Assembly: GCF_021290925.1 (NCBI RefSeq)
Contig: NZ_JAJSLX010000002.1
Coordinates: 461,001 to 525,000, forward strand
Length of the DNA stretch: 64,000 nt
Source: Sessilibacter corallicola
GTDB lineage: Bacteria > Pseudomonadota > Gammaproteobacteria > Pseudomonadales > Cellvibrionaceae
Direction: 5' to 3'
The position numbers and the translations under genes were made by a program. Shown here piece by piece: positions 27,708 to 36,994 of the stretch. Each line of letters opens with the position of its first letter. The stretch's first letter is position 1. The notes beneath the pieces are model-generated. The model was not told where the DNA came from and did not search any database. It saw only the letters and a list, made by a program, of their open reading frames with translations.

Positions 27708-29123
27708 TCAGAAATCCGCTTCTAATTCGCTGGCGAGTAAAATTCCGCGCAGTGAGTTGGGTAAGGCTTCTTCAATTAAGATGTCTGCAAACTTACCGAT
27801 CAAGCGGGCATCATCGCATCGGAAGTTGACCACTCGATTGTTTTCAGTACGGCCAGACAGTTGCCCCGGATCTTTCTTGCTGTAGCCCGAAACGAGTACT
27901 CGTTCGGTATTTCCGACCATTTGTCGGCTGATGATTTGTGCCTGGCTGGTGATTTGATGCTGCAGCTCGCGCAAACGCTCTTTCTTTATACTTTCTGGCG
28001 TTTCATCTTCAATGTCAGCCGCTGGTGTTCCTGGGCGCGGGCTATAAATGAAGCTGAAGGAGTTATCAAAGTGCATGTCTTTGATCAGTTTCATGGTGTC
28101 GTTGAAATCCGCTTCGGTCTCGCCAGGGAAGCCAATAATGAAGTCGGATGAAAAGCTGATATCTGGACGAATTTTCTTGAGCTTACGCAGCTTAGATTTG
28201 TACTCCAAGCAGGTGTGGCCGCGTTTCATCGCCATTAGGATTCGATCGGAACCGCTTTGAACCGGCAGGTGAATATGGCTGACCAGTTCTGGCACGGTGG
28301 CGTAAGTATCGATAAGTGCGTCTGAAAACTCCACCGGATGCGATGTTGTGAAGCGAATGCGGTCGATTCCATCTACCGCCGCTACCCTGTGGATAAGTTC
28401 TGCTAAATCGACAATGTCACCGTCGTTGTCTGGGCCGCGATAGGCATTCACATTTTGGCCGAGCAAGTTGATTTCGCGAACGCCTTGGCCCGCTAAATGC
28501 TCGATTTCAAGCATAACGTCGGCAACCGGACGGCTGACTTCCTCACCGCGAGTGTATGGCACCACGCAGAATGTGCAGTATTTGGAGCAACCTTCCATAA
28601 TAGAAACAAACGCAGAAACGCCGTCGGCTTCTGGTTGCGGGAGGCTGTCGAACTTTTCTATTTCGGGGAAGCTAATGTCGACGACAACGGCGCCGTTGTC
28701 CCTCGGTGTTTCCATCATCTCTGGCAGTCGGTGCAGAGTTTGCGGGCCGAAAATTAAGTCTACGAAGGGTGCTCTTTCGGCGATGGCTTCGCCTTCTTGG
28801 CTGGCAACGCAACCGCCAACGCCAATGACGACGTCAGGGTTTTTGGTTTTCAGGTTTTTCCAACGACCCAACTGATGGAACAGCTTTTCTTGTGCTTTTT
28901 CACGGATAGAACAGGTATTCACCAACAGCACATCGGCGTCTTCAGGATCGTCCGTGGTGATCATTTGGTGGGATTCACCCAAAAGGTCGCGAATACGATT
29001 GGAGTCGTACTCGTTCATTTGGCAACCATGAGTTTGAATAAACAATTTCTTCACAGGTTTGCTGAAGGTTGATTGAGTCTCTGAGTTTGATTCAAGGGTA
29101 CTCGGGTTGTCCAACTCGGGCAT
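27708..29123 (-). CDS. miaB: tRNA-2-methylthio-N6-dimethylallyladenosine synthase
   Basis: MiaB adds the methylthio group to i6A37 of tRNAs reading UNN codons, using two [4Fe-4S] clusters and SAM. The 471-residue protein has the N-terminal methylthiotransferase domain ([22 protein letters not shown] and GGCVASQEG supply the auxiliary-cluster cysteines). The radical SAM motif is [10 protein letters not shown]-terminal TRAM domain begins near residue 385. The N-terminal 25 residues are a short family-variable extension. It is the first gene of the ybeZ-ybeY-corC-lnt block, with a 178-base gap before ybeZ. Confidence 0.97.
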   Translation of the reverse strand: MPELDNPSTLESNSETQSTFSKPVKKLFIQTHGCQMNEYDSNRIRDLLGESHQMITTDDPEDADVLLVNTCSIREKAQEKLFHQLGRWKNLKTKNPDVVIGVGGCVASQEGEAIAERAPFVDLIFGPQTLHRLPEMMETPRDNGAVVVDISFPEIEKFDSLPQPEADGVSAFVSIMEGCSKYCTFCVVPYTRGEEVSRPVADVMLEIEHLAGQGVREINLLGQNVNAYRGPDNDGDIVDLAELIHRVAAVDGIDRIRFTTSHPVEFSDALIDTYATVPELVSHIHLPVQSGSDRILMAMKRGHTCLEYKSKLRKLKKIRPDISFSSDFIIGFPGETEADFNDTMKLIKDMHFDNSFSFIYSPRPGTPAADIEDETPESIKKERLRELQHQITSQAQIISRQMVGNTERVLVSGYSKKDPGQLSGRTENNRVVNFRCDDARLIGKFADILIEEALPNSLRGILLASELEADF

Positions 29124-29403
29124 GATTAAATCCGGTTAATTTGTGATCTAAAAAAGAGGCGGGATTATAAACCCAGTCTACTCGCGCTGCCAGAGATACC
29201 GACAGTTAGTTGCAGAGATACCGGCAGTTAATTGATAGGTATTTGCCGAGATTTGGCCACGAAGTATGAATGGTCATTTTAAGGAATAAAACGTATTTTC
29301 GGTACTCTAACGATTATCTGGGCTTGAAATAGGGGGAATTTCGACCCATATGTGCTATTCTCGCCCGCCGCAATTTTCAGGCGATTAGTTAACGGATACA
29401 TGC

Positions 29404-29733
29404 ATGAGTAAGGACCCCGTGTACAAAGTAATTTTTTACAACCAATCACAGGTTTATGAGATTTTTGCCAAGGCTATCTACCAAAGTGAAATGTACGGTT
29501 TTATTGAGGTGGAAGAATTTGTTTTTGGCGAACGCGCTCAAATCGTGGTTGATCCAGCAGAGGAAAAATTAAAAGCTGAGTTTGCTGATGTGAAGCGCTC
29601 GTATATTCCTATGCAAGCGATAATTCGCATTGATGAAGTCGAAAAGTCAGGAACCAGTAAAATTAGTGAAGTAAAATCTACGGATAAGATCGCAACCTTG
29701 CCGTTTCCAGGTCAAGCTCCCAAAAACGATTAA
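29404..29733 (+). CDS. DUF1820-family protein
   Basis: A 109-residue soluble protein beginning MSKDPVYKVIFYNQSQVYEIFAKAIYQSEMYGFIEVEEFVFG, a near-signature opening of DUF1820, which is common in Pseudomonas-like gammaproteobacteria. No function is established. It is divergent from miaB and is followed 28 bases later by an alpha/beta hydrolase gene on the same strand, so the two are probably co-transcribed. Confidence 0.9.
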   Translation: MSKDPVYKVIFYNQSQVYEIFAKAIYQSEMYGFIEVEEFVFGERAQIVVDPAEEKLKAEFADVKRSYIPMQAIIRIDEVEKSGTSKISEVKSTDKIATLPFPGQAPKND

Positions 29734-29761
29734 TCCCGACTTTCGTCTGTAGGATGTTTTC

Positions 29762-30532
29762 ATGAAGCTCAACTTTAAACAGTTCAGTGATCAAGGCGAA
29801 CCCTTGATCATGATGCATGGCTTATTTGGCTCGCTAGAAAATTTGGCTGGCATTGCAAAACTGCTGGCCGATGAATTTACGGTTTACAGTCTGGATATGC
29901 GCAATCATGGCCGCTCGGGTAATACCGACGAAATGACATTGGCCGACTGTGCGCAAGACGTGGTTGAGTTTCTCGATGCCCAAGGCATTGAGCAGGCAAA
30001 TTTGTGGGGGCATTCTCTTGGCGGTAAAGTCATGATGGAATTGGCTTTGACGCACCCTCACCGAGTTAAGTCTCTTGTTGTTGCTGATATTGCCCCAGTG
30101 GATTATGAAACACCGCGCCATGAACACATTTTTGCCGGGTTAAAATCCGTCAATTTAAATGAAATCACATCCCGCGCTGAGGTGGATGAGCACTTAAAGT
30201 CGTTTATCAAAGAATTGCAGGTTCGAAGCTTTATTTTGAAAAATTTATATAAAGCGGAAGATGGCAGTTTTGGTTGGCGCGCTAATGTGGATTCATTGCA
30301 TTCGAATTATCGTAATATTATTGGCCCTAACCGACACGACCAAAAATACACAGGGCCAGTTTTATTTTTAAAAGGCGCTGAGTCCGATTACATTTCTCCA
30401 GATCACCGCGAAGCCATTGGCAGTCGTTTTCCCAATGCCGATTTAAAAATTGTTTCTGGAACCGGTCATTGGTTGCATGCGGCAAAACCCACCATCATTG
30501 CTCGCCTAACACGCAGTTTTCTACAAAATTAA
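29762..30532 (+). CDS. Alpha/beta-fold hydrolase, YbfF-like esterase
   Basis: A 256-residue cytoplasmic hydrolase. HGLFGSLENLAGIAKLLADEF forms the oxyanion region. The nucleophile Ser is in WGHSLGGKVMMELA (about residue 86) and the catalytic His in SGTGHWLHAAKP near the C-terminus. Length, sequence pattern and lack of a signal peptide match the E. coli YbfF acyl-esterase group, which acts on short acyl esters and acyl-CoA analogues in vitro. A ribosome-binding AGGAT precedes the ATG. Confidence 0.88.
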   Translation: MKLNFKQFSDQGEPLIMMHGLFGSLENLAGIAKLLADEFTVYSLDMRNHGRSGNTDEMTLADCAQDVVEFLDAQGIEQANLWGHSLGGKVMMELALTHPHRVKSLVVADIAPVDYETPRHEHIFAGLKSVNLNEITSRAEVDEHLKSFIKELQVRSFILKNLYKAEDGSFGWRANVDSLHSNYRNIIGPNRHDQKYTGPVLFLKGAESDYISPDHREAIGSRFPNADLKIVSGTGHWLHAAKPTIIARLTRSFLQN

Positions 30533-30557
30533 TTCTTTTTCTTTTTCCGACGCTTAA

Positions 30558-30595
30558 ACAAAAAAACTCTGATTGCTTTTTAAGGCAACCAGAGT
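30558..30595 (-). terminator. Terminator for the secreted alpha/beta hydrolase gene
   Basis: On the minus strand a hairpin (ACTCTGG.TTGCCTT paired with AAGCAAT.CAGAGT, with one mismatch and a G-T pair) is followed by seven T. It lies about 100 bases beyond the stop of the minus-strand hydrolase gene, between convergent genes. Confidence 0.55.
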
Positions 30596-30695
30596 GCGTT
30601 AATTATTTTATAAAAGCTGCGGAATTTCTTTGGTTGGTATTAAACACCCTAAAACCACATAACTGTTGCGCGGTTTTAAATTGATTATCTATTAA

Positions 30696-31646
30696 TTATT
30701 TAATTTTTCGTTTTGCTAAAAAGTGACGAATTTTTTCTGAGATGATCGCGTGATCTTCTTCCAGGGCGAAATGTCCGGTATTTAAAATATTGTAATCAAT
30801 ATCTTTCACGTCTTTCTTAAATGCTTCTGCACCTGATTCTGGGAAGAACGCATCATTTTTACCCCACACAACCAAGACCGGTGGTTGCTCTTTTCTCAAA
30901 TACGCTTGCCATTGTGGGTACAATTTAACGTTATTTTGATAATCGTAGAACAACGCCAATTGGATTTCTGTTTGTCCTGGGCGTGAAATGTTGGCGTAAT
31001 CCAAAATCCAGTTGTCTGGAAGAATCGATTCTGGGTTGCGCGTACCGTGGGTGTATTGCCATTTCATCGCATCAGCGCTGTATACATTTTTCTCGATGAT
31101 TGCGCCTAATTCTTTGGTTGGAGTTGACCAATATTGAATGATGGGAGCCCAAGAATCTTTATTAATTCCTACCTCATAGGCATTACCGTTTTGGGTAATG
31201 ATTGACTGAACTCGCTCTGGATTTGCTGCGGCAATGCGGAAGCCGATTGGCGCGCCGTAGTCTTGCATCATGATGGAGTATTTCTTGACGCCTTTCTTCT
31301 CAAGGAAGGTATTCACGACTTTGGCTAGGTTATCAAAGGTGTAGGTGAATTCTTCTTTAGAAGGAAAGCTACTGTTACCGAATCCAGGGTAGTCCGGTGC
31401 AATCAAGTAGTAGTCGTCAGACAGGGAGGCCAATAATTCTCGATACATATGAGAAGAAGACGGGAATCCGTGCAATAGAACAATCGCTGGATTGGACGGG
31501 TCGCCAGCTTCACGGAAAAAGATCTCCTGGCCATCGACTTTCTCTGTGCCATAGCGTACGTCGCCCGATAGCGCTTGGGCGCTTGCTGCGCTGACGAAGA
31601 TTAGCACTGTTAATAAGAATCGTAAGGGGGTGGTGCATTTAGACAT
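30696..31646 (-). CDS. Exported alpha/beta hydrolase with Asp nucleophile (epoxide hydrolase/dehalogenase type)
   Basis: A 316-residue protein with a signal peptide ending near residue 25 (VSAASAQALSG). HGFPSSSHMYRELL is the oxyanion segment. The nucleophile elbow is MMQDYGAPIGFRIA, with Asp rather than Ser, as in epoxide hydrolases and haloalkane dehalogenases. The acid is in VVWGKNDAFF and the His in LNTGHFALEED. It should act in the periplasm or outside the cell on a small xenobiotic-like or signalling substrate. An AGAGG site precedes the ATG. It is divergent from the CGNR regulator and has a palindromic operator in its promoter region, so it is a likely target of that regulator. Confidence 0.87.
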   Translation of the reverse strand: MSKCTTPLRFLLTVLIFVSAASAQALSGDVRYGTEKVDGQEIFFREAGDPSNPAIVLLHGFPSSSHMYRELLASLSDDYYLIAPDYPGFGNSSFPSKEEFTYTFDNLAKVVNTFLEKKGVKKYSIMMQDYGAPIGFRIAAANPERVQSIITQNGNAYEVGINKDSWAPIIQYWSTPTKELGAIIEKNVYSADAMKWQYTHGTRNPESILPDNWILDYANISRPGQTEIQLALFYDYQNNVKLYPQWQAYLRKEQPPVLVVWGKNDAFFPESGAEAFKKDVKDIDYNILNTGHFALEEDHAIISEKIRHFLAKRKIK

Positions 31647-31663
31647 AGTGTGCCTCTAGGTGA

Positions 31664-31700
31664 TTTATAACCGTTAAAAGGTGTTTAGAACGGTTATAAA
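31664..31700. promoter_or_regulatory. Operator 1 of the CGNR regulator
   Basis: Perfect 12-bp arms, TTTATAACCGTT and AACGGTTATAAA, are separated by 13 bases between the divergent hydrolase and regulator genes. The inner TAACC-N19-GGTTA pattern recurs at 31716-31744. Confidence 0.75.
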
Positions 31701-31715
31701 TTATCAGTGCTTGCA

Positions 31716-31744
31716 TAACCTGTCAACAGTGCTTAAACTGGTTA
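31716..31744. promoter_or_regulatory. Operator 2 of the CGNR regulator
   Basis: TAACC and GGTTA are separated by exactly 19 bases, the same geometry as operator 1, with a similar interior (CAGTGCTTAAACT against AGGTGTTTAGAAC). It lies 48 bases from operator 1 and ends two bases before the regulator's ATG. Confidence 0.65.
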
Positions 31745-31746
31745 GA

Positions 31747-32319
31747 ATGGAAAATCAGGAAGTAAACTTTTTATATCTGGCAAATAATCTTGCTGTCGAC
31801 TTCATCAATACCAGTATTGTTGACCGCGGCAATGAGATAGAACTGCTAGAAGATGTCGATGACTTAATTCGCTGGGGGCGCTCCGCCGGCTTAAGTGTTC
31901 ATATCGACGTTGACGGACCTTGTCGTTTGGGTTCGGTTAAAGAGTTAAGAGATGCAATTCGTTCATTGTTTAGCGCTAAGCTCGATGATGAGCCTGCGCC
32001 AACGGACGCGCTTGGTATCTTGAATCAATGGTTGCCAAAAGGGGTTGTCGAAAAACGCCTTGAAGAAATTGAGGGGCAATTTGTCATGTCGCCTCTGTAT
32101 CACGAATTGTCGGTCGATATGTTGCTTGGCCATGTAGCAACTGAAGCCGCTTTGTTACTTTCATCGTCTCAACTTACCAAACTTAAGCGCTGTGCAAATC
32201 CCAAATGCGTGTTAATGTTTTTAGATGTTTCTCGCTCGGGTAAACGTCGTTGGTGTTCTATGGATCTTTGTGGTAATCGGTCGAAAGCCGCCACTTATTA
32301 TATGAACACCAAAAATTAA
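31747..32319 (+). CDS. CGNR zinc-finger transcriptional regulator (ABATE domain)
   Basis: A 190-residue protein from the ATG at 31747; a GTG at 31681 would put coding sequence through both operators and is unlikely. The N-terminal ABATE-type domain (NFLYLANNLAVDFINT...) is followed by the C-terminal zinc finger CANPKC... WCSMDLCGNRSKAATYY with the name-giving CGNR. Members are thought to be DNA-binding stress or metabolite-responsive regulators. The two matched inverted repeats immediately upstream suggest autoregulation and control of the divergent exported hydrolase. Confidence 0.88.
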   Translation: MENQEVNFLYLANNLAVDFINTSIVDRGNEIELLEDVDDLIRWGRSAGLSVHIDVDGPCRLGSVKELRDAIRSLFSAKLDDEPAPTDALGILNQWLPKGVVEKRLEEIEGQFVMSPLYHELSVDMLLGHVATEAALLLSSSQLTKLKRCANPKCVLMFLDVSRSGKRRWCSMDLCGNRSKAATYYMNTKN

Positions 32320-33333
32320 CGCTTACTTTTCTTTTTAAAAATCTCTTCTTTTAATTTCTCTCCAATAAAAATTAGATAACAATATCTTTTCCACAAGTTT
32401 TTGGTTGTTTCTTTGTTTGCTGCTTTTTTTGGTGTTGTGTGTGGTAATTTTTTTGATTGAAGTTTTTGCAAATTATTTTTTCTCATTTTTTAATTTTTTG
32501 TTAAATCGAGTAATTCTGATTCAAATAATTGTAAAGCTGTTGGTTGGGTGTCTGTTTTTTTTAATGTTTTTATTTTTGTAATTGTTTGTTGTTGAATTGG
32601 AAATAATAGTTTTTTATTTCTTTTAAGTTATATTTATTAAAATAGTTTCTTGGTGCTTTAAAAATTAAATTTTTCACCAGTTTTATTTTTTGCTTAAAAA
32701 TTTATTTTGTTAATAAGAATTGAAGATGATCAAAATTTATTTTTATAGTCTAAAAATAAAAATGTAACTTTCATCAAATTTTTATCTCTTAGAGTCTCAT
32801 TTTTTATTTTTCTTATAAAAAAATGTTGTGTTCTCATAAGAATTTGTGAAACACTTATTTTGCTTCGATGAATTGATAAAGGTTCTTCTGAGCGGAAAAC
32901 GTAGTACATTGGTGTTTTTCTTAAATTAATTTTTCTTAAATTAATACAATGTTAATTTTCAGTGTCTCTTCTGAAAGTTGATCCTGCATGTAATTTTCGT
33001 CTTATGATTCTGGCTTTCTCTTCGGGTGGTTAGATCTAGTATTTAATGTCCGAGTGTTAATTCCAGTTCGATTTTCTGGCGGTTAGTTTCTGCGTGTAAT
33101 TTATCAGTTTGCGCTGCGGGCTATTTTTTAAATAAACGGTTTGTATAAAATTTTATTTGATTCCAGTTTTTCTGGGGGTGAAATTCTGCGTCTGTAATTT
33201 ATTGATGGTTTATTAAAATTAAATTCTTGTCCGTAAATTACGCCTGTTTGTGCTGCTGATTTTTTATTTATTAATTATTAATTTAAGGGTGTTAGATAAA
33301 AATATAAATAATTTAAAGTGGAAGGAAACAGCT
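32320..33333. other. Long AT-rich intergenic region
   Basis: About 1 kb with no plausible gene. The base composition is very T-rich on the plus strand. There is an exact 15-bp tandem duplication at 32916-32945. Loosely repeated phrases such as TGTAATTTAT occur several times between 32990 and 33245. It serves as leader to the cupin gene, whose GGAAGG ribosome-binding site ends it. Confidence 0.5.
32916..32945. repeat. 15-bp direct tandem duplication
   Basis: TTTTCTTAAATTAAT occurs twice in a row without mismatch in the AT-rich gap upstream of the cupin gene. Confidence 0.75.
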
Positions 33334-34020
33334 ATGAAACTAGGAAAAAATAATCTACTTGCAATGACAGCGTTCTCTTTGATGTCTTCGTTGGCAATTG
33401 CTGGGTCTAAAGGTTTAGAAGTAACTTACGGTCCTGAAGATGCTTTGGACGGTGATGTTGTCACCGAAACTGGGCAGTTATTTAAGGAAATACTTCCAGG
33501 GCGTGAAATTTATAACTTGCACGAAGCGAATCACGACTATACACCCATCGTTCGAAGCCTTCTGCCGCCGTATTACGATTTGCCTGACGAAAATGATATT
33601 GAGGACTCTGTAATTACTCAAAGCGAAATGGCAATTATTAATCCGGTTCCGGGTGAATACGTACGTATCACCGAAGGCAAACGCCACGGTTTCTCAGAAA
33701 TGACCATTGCCATGACTTCTACGGAACCTGGTAGCGGTGCTCCTTTGCATACGCACGATGTTGAAGTCAGTCATACTGTGAATACACGTCAGTTGGTGCG
33801 TTATATTATTGGTGATGAAAGATTTGTCGTTCGTGGGCCGTTTGTCATTAATATTCCGGCGTTAACACCGCACGCATTTGCGAATGTGAGCAATAAAACT
33901 TTGGCGATTGTTTTAAGCTTCCCAACCAATGATTGGCAAGTAGATTTCCTTGATCACCCTAACGTTGAGGAATTCTTTACGGCGCCTGTAACAAAAGATG
34001 AGAGAAAAATAAGAAATTAA
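33334..34020 (+). CDS. Exported cupin-domain protein
   Basis: The ATG at 33334 follows GGAAGGAAA and begins a signal peptide (MKLGKNNLLAMTAFSLMSSL ending at AIAG). The 228-residue product has a cupin barrel in its C-terminal half: EPGSGAPLHTHDVEVSHTVN... supplies His ligands, and VRGPFVINIPALTPHAFANVSN the second motif. Periplasmic location is likely. Function is unknown; cupins include dioxygenases, isomerases and sugar- or auxin-binding proteins. It is monocistronic and ends at a strong terminator. Confidence 0.82.
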   Translation: MKLGKNNLLAMTAFSLMSSLAIAGSKGLEVTYGPEDALDGDVVTETGQLFKEILPGREIYNLHEANHDYTPIVRSLLPPYYDLPDENDIEDSVITQSEMAIINPVPGEYVRITEGKRHGFSEMTIAMTSTEPGSGAPLHTHDVEVSHTVNTRQLVRYIIGDERFVVRGPFVINIPALTPHAFANVSNKTLAIVLSFPTNDWQVDFLDHPNVEEFFTAPVTKDERKIRN

Positions 34021-34071
34021 TATTATTGTTAGTCATTAAATGATGACGTTATTGATTTTTTTAATCTCCAT

Positions 34072-34117
34072 AGAAAGCTCTGATTTTACTTCGGTTTTAA
34101 TCAGAGCTTTCTTTTTA
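34072..34117 (+). terminator. Rho-independent terminator after the cupin gene
   Basis: Perfect 14-bp arms AGAAAGCTCTGATT and AATCAGAGCTTTCT are followed by a T-run. It lies 50 bases after the stop and just before the convergent DUF2059 gene. Confidence 0.9.
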
Positions 34118-34136
34118 AAAAGGGAAAAACAATCAG

Positions 34137-34697
34137 TCAGTGATGTGGTGGTCTGGCTTTCTCGTTATTAATACCTTTGCCGACCTCTAGATCTGGGTTT
34201 GCATTTACACCTTTCATTTTATCGATGGCCGCCTGGCGAATTTTATCAATTTCTGGTGACATATCTTTTAATTGGCTTTCCATTAATTCAACGCTGGTAT
34301 TAATGGCGGTGGGTAATTTATTGAGTAGCGCTTTTCCGGCGTCTGTTTGATAGAACTCTAAAATTCCATTTATTTCGTCTTGGCTAAACGTTTTTTGATA
34401 CGACTGAATAAACACGGGTTTCATGTTTTGCCAGCTCAACCGATTGTGAATTAACGCCGATATATCGTCTTTTGCTTGTTTAACAATGCCGATTTGATAG
34501 GCCGTAGCAGGTTTGCCTTTTAGCGATCGATTTAGAGACGATTGCAGTGTTGCATCAATTTTAACGAGTGAATCTTCGACGAGTTGCTTTGAGTTCATAA
34601 CTTCAAAGAGAGATTCAATCGATGCCTCTGATGGCTGTTGCGCCAGTGCATTGAGAGAAATTAATGTTGCTGCGATAGACGTGATGGCTTTCAACAT
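34137..34697 (-). CDS. Exported DUF2059-domain protein
   Basis: The ATG at 34697 begins a signal peptide (MLKAITSIAATLISLNALAQ); a longer frame from 34766 lacks one. The mature protein of about 165 residues is helical. Its DUF2059 region (FIQSYQKTFSQDEINGILEFYQTDAGKALLNKLP, about residues 90-125) is well conserved. Periplasmic; function unknown. It is a single gene convergent with the cupin gene. Confidence 0.88.
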   Translation of the reverse strand: MLKAITSIAATLISLNALAQQPSEASIESLFEVMNSKQLVEDSLVKIDATLQSSLNRSLKGKPATAYQIGIVKQAKDDISALIHNRLSWQNMKPVFIQSYQKTFSQDEINGILEFYQTDAGKALLNKLPTAINTSVELMESQLKDMSPEIDKIRQAAIDKMKGVNANPDLEVGKGINNEKARPPHH

Positions 34698-35105
34698 AAG
34701 AACTTTTCCGGGTTGGTGATGCTGTCTCTGGTTCTTGCAATAGATTCTGACTGTGGCAATGCCCACAGATTCATAGAATTTGTACGCTTGGAGTTAATTC
34801 TAGCCTCTAAATTCCCCAACCATACATTTACACGGTACGAGCATACCAGTATTTCCGGCATCGGCTAATGTGAACTCGACAGAGGTGCGAATAACTTCGA
34901 CAGGGGATAACTTCGAGAGAGTGGGAAGAGAACTTGAGACGGATGTGTAAGACCGGGTGTTTAGGAATGGGTGCCTATGAATGGGTATTTAAGGCTAGGT
35001 ATTTAGAAGCACATATCTAGGGGAGATATAAGCAGGTATAGAAGAAACGCTAGAAACCTCGAAATAGAGGCTTCTAGCAATACCAGCGGTATTAATAACG
35101 CATGC
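34698..35105. other. Intergenic region with the terminator of the aminotransferase gene
   Basis: No gene is seen. The right part contains a hairpin (35049-35078) for the minus-strand aminotransferase gene. The middle is purine-rich with short imperfect repeats such as GGGTGTTTAGG/GGGTATTTAAGG. Confidence 0.5.
35049..35078 (-). terminator. Terminator after the aspartate aminotransferase gene
   Basis: A 12-bp stem with one mismatch (GCTAGAAGCCTC / GAGGTTTCTAGC on the minus strand) is followed by GTTTCTTC. It begins 28 bases after the stop codon. Confidence 0.6.
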
Positions 35106-36380
35106 TTACGCGAGCGCTTTGCGAACGGTCGCAAGCTTCACACAATTCACAAAAATCTGCATTGCGCTTTCAACTTCTTGCAAGGTTGGAACACTCGGAG
35201 CAATTCGAATGTTTTGGTCGTTTGGATCTTCTCCGTACGGGAAGGTCGCACCAGCTGGAGTTAACTTAACGCCCGCTTGGCCCGCGAGGGAAACGACTTC
35301 TTTTGCCAAACCCGGTTGGGTATCGAAAGAGATAAAGTAACCGCCTTCTGGTGATTCCCATGAACCGAGATCGTTATCGCCGAACGCTTCTTGCAAGGCA
35401 CTGAGTACCAAGTCAAAGCGTGGTTTTAGGATTTCAGCGTGCTTGCGCATGTGTGCGGCTAAGGCATCCATGTTGGGCAGTAAAATCGCGTGGCGCAGTT
35501 GGTTGATTTTGTCTGGACCGATTGTGGCAATGCCCAGAGACTTTTTGAATGTTGCTAAGTTTTTCTCAGTAGCGTTTAAAAATGCTACGCCCGCGCCTGC
35601 GTGGGTGATCTTTGAGGTAGAACAGAATTGTAAGATGCTGTCCTGTGTGCCTTGCTCTTTCGCGCTAGCCATAACATTGGCAAGTGTGCCAGGATTCGCG
35701 ACAAGATCGTGAACGATGTAGGCGTTGTCCCAGAAAACTTTGAAGTTTGGACCGGCAATGTTAGCAAGACCTGCGATGGCGGCGACGGTTTCATCGCTGT
35801 AGATGATGCCGGTTGGGTTCGAGTATTTAGGCACACACCAAATACCTTTAACGCTTGGGTCAGACTTAACTAGGTCGGTTAGCGCTTCGATGTCTGGGCC
35901 GGTATCGGTCATTGGAACGTTGACCATTTCAATGCCGAAGGCTTCACAGATACTAAAGTGACGGTCATAACCTGGTACAGGGCAGGCAAATTTCACTTTT
36001 TCTTCTTTGTTCCAAGCGGAATCTGGGCCGTCGAAGCCGAACAGGTAGGCTTGCAAGACACATTGATACATCAAGGTCAGGCTTGCGTTACCGCCGACAA
36101 GAATTTCATTTTGCTCAACGCCTAGAACTGCGGCTCCCAAACGTTTCATCTCAATGATGCCGTCAATACCACCGTAGTTGCGGGTGTCTGTACCGTCTTC
36201 ATTTTTGTAATTGCCGGTAAGAATCCCGTCCAGTGAGTCGGATAGAGAGAGTTGTTCTGAGGAAGGCTTACCACGGGTAAGGTCTAACTTTAAATCCTGA
36301 GCTTGAAAGCTTTTATATTCTGCAGTTAGCTCTTGCTCGAGAGATTGTAATTGTTCAGTCGATAAGCTTTGAATGTTCAA
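35106..36380 (-). CDS. Aspartate aminotransferase, class Ic type (PLP-dependent)
   Basis: A 424-residue cytoplasmic aminotransferase. The opening LDLTRGKPSSEQLSLSD and the segments GGNASLTLMYQ, CPVPGYDRHF, YSNPTGIIYSDE and STSKITHAGAGVAF (catalytic Lys) match the MocR-like/class Ic aspartate aminotransferases that lack the regulator's DNA-binding domain. The enzyme interconverts aspartate and 2-oxoglutarate with oxaloacetate and glutamate. It is monocistronic, with a terminator after it and no obvious operon partners. Confidence 0.88.
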   Translation of the reverse strand: MNIQSLSTEQLQSLEQELTAEYKSFQAQDLKLDLTRGKPSSEQLSLSDSLDGILTGNYKNEDGTDTRNYGGIDGIIEMKRLGAAVLGVEQNEILVGGNASLTLMYQCVLQAYLFGFDGPDSAWNKEEKVKFACPVPGYDRHFSICEAFGIEMVNVPMTDTGPDIEALTDLVKSDPSVKGIWCVPKYSNPTGIIYSDETVAAIAGLANIAGPNFKVFWDNAYIVHDLVANPGTLANVMASAKEQGTQDSILQFCSTSKITHAGAGVAFLNATEKNLATFKKSLGIATIGPDKINQLRHAILLPNMDALAAHMRKHAEILKPRFDLVLSALQEAFGDNDLGSWESPEGGYFISFDTQPGLAKEVVSLAGQAGVKLTPAGATFPYGEDPNDQNIRIAPSVPTLQEVESAMQIFVNCVKLATVRKALA

Positions 36381-36994
36381 GGTGAGCGCCTCAAATTTTG
36401 AATGATTGTGTTCTTTCTTCCCGCATATACGTTTGCACTGTGCGGGTACTTAATGCTTTTTGCACCTACCGTTATCGAAAATGCGCTGCATTATACAAAT
36501 TTCGATTGGTATCAAAAAGGTATTCTCACACCCGTTTTTACGGTTTTCTTACGAAAGGTGCAATCAAGGTTGAGCGTTCACTATTTTGCTAACCTTTAAA
36601 GACAATTTTAAGGGGTTATTTATTACAAATTAATAACTGTTATTGGACACTTTTGAGGATTTTGTCATTCCTCGTAGAATTGTCGAAACGACGTGTAATC
36701 GATGTATCGATATACGAACTGGAATAGCTGTATGCATGCGAAAAACCGAATATTGATGCATCAACGCTGGCAGGAGTCGCGGTGTAGCATCATAAGAGCG
36801 TGTGGGAAAGGCTATAAGCGAGGAGTAAAAGCAAGGAACAATAGCAATAGAATCAGGCTTTTCGTCGATTTCTTTGTCAGAGGAAATCAACGAAAGGCGT
36901 GTTAGCACTAAAAATGCGAACCCCAAACTACTCGAGTTCGCTAGTTAGGAAGTATCCGGTTCGGATATGGAAAATTGGATAGTGCAAACAAGCG
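36381..36994. other. Intergenic region, nothing convincing
   Basis: Small open frames here (up to 98 codons) overlap each other on both strands, lack recognisable domains and ribosome-binding sites, and are probably not genes. It separates the minus-strand aminotransferase and HDOD genes. Confidence 0.4.

Noticed and set aside
36398-36926. Several short frames of 64-98 codons between the aminotransferase and HDOD genes
   Set aside because: They overlap on both strands and lack start signals and recognisable domains.
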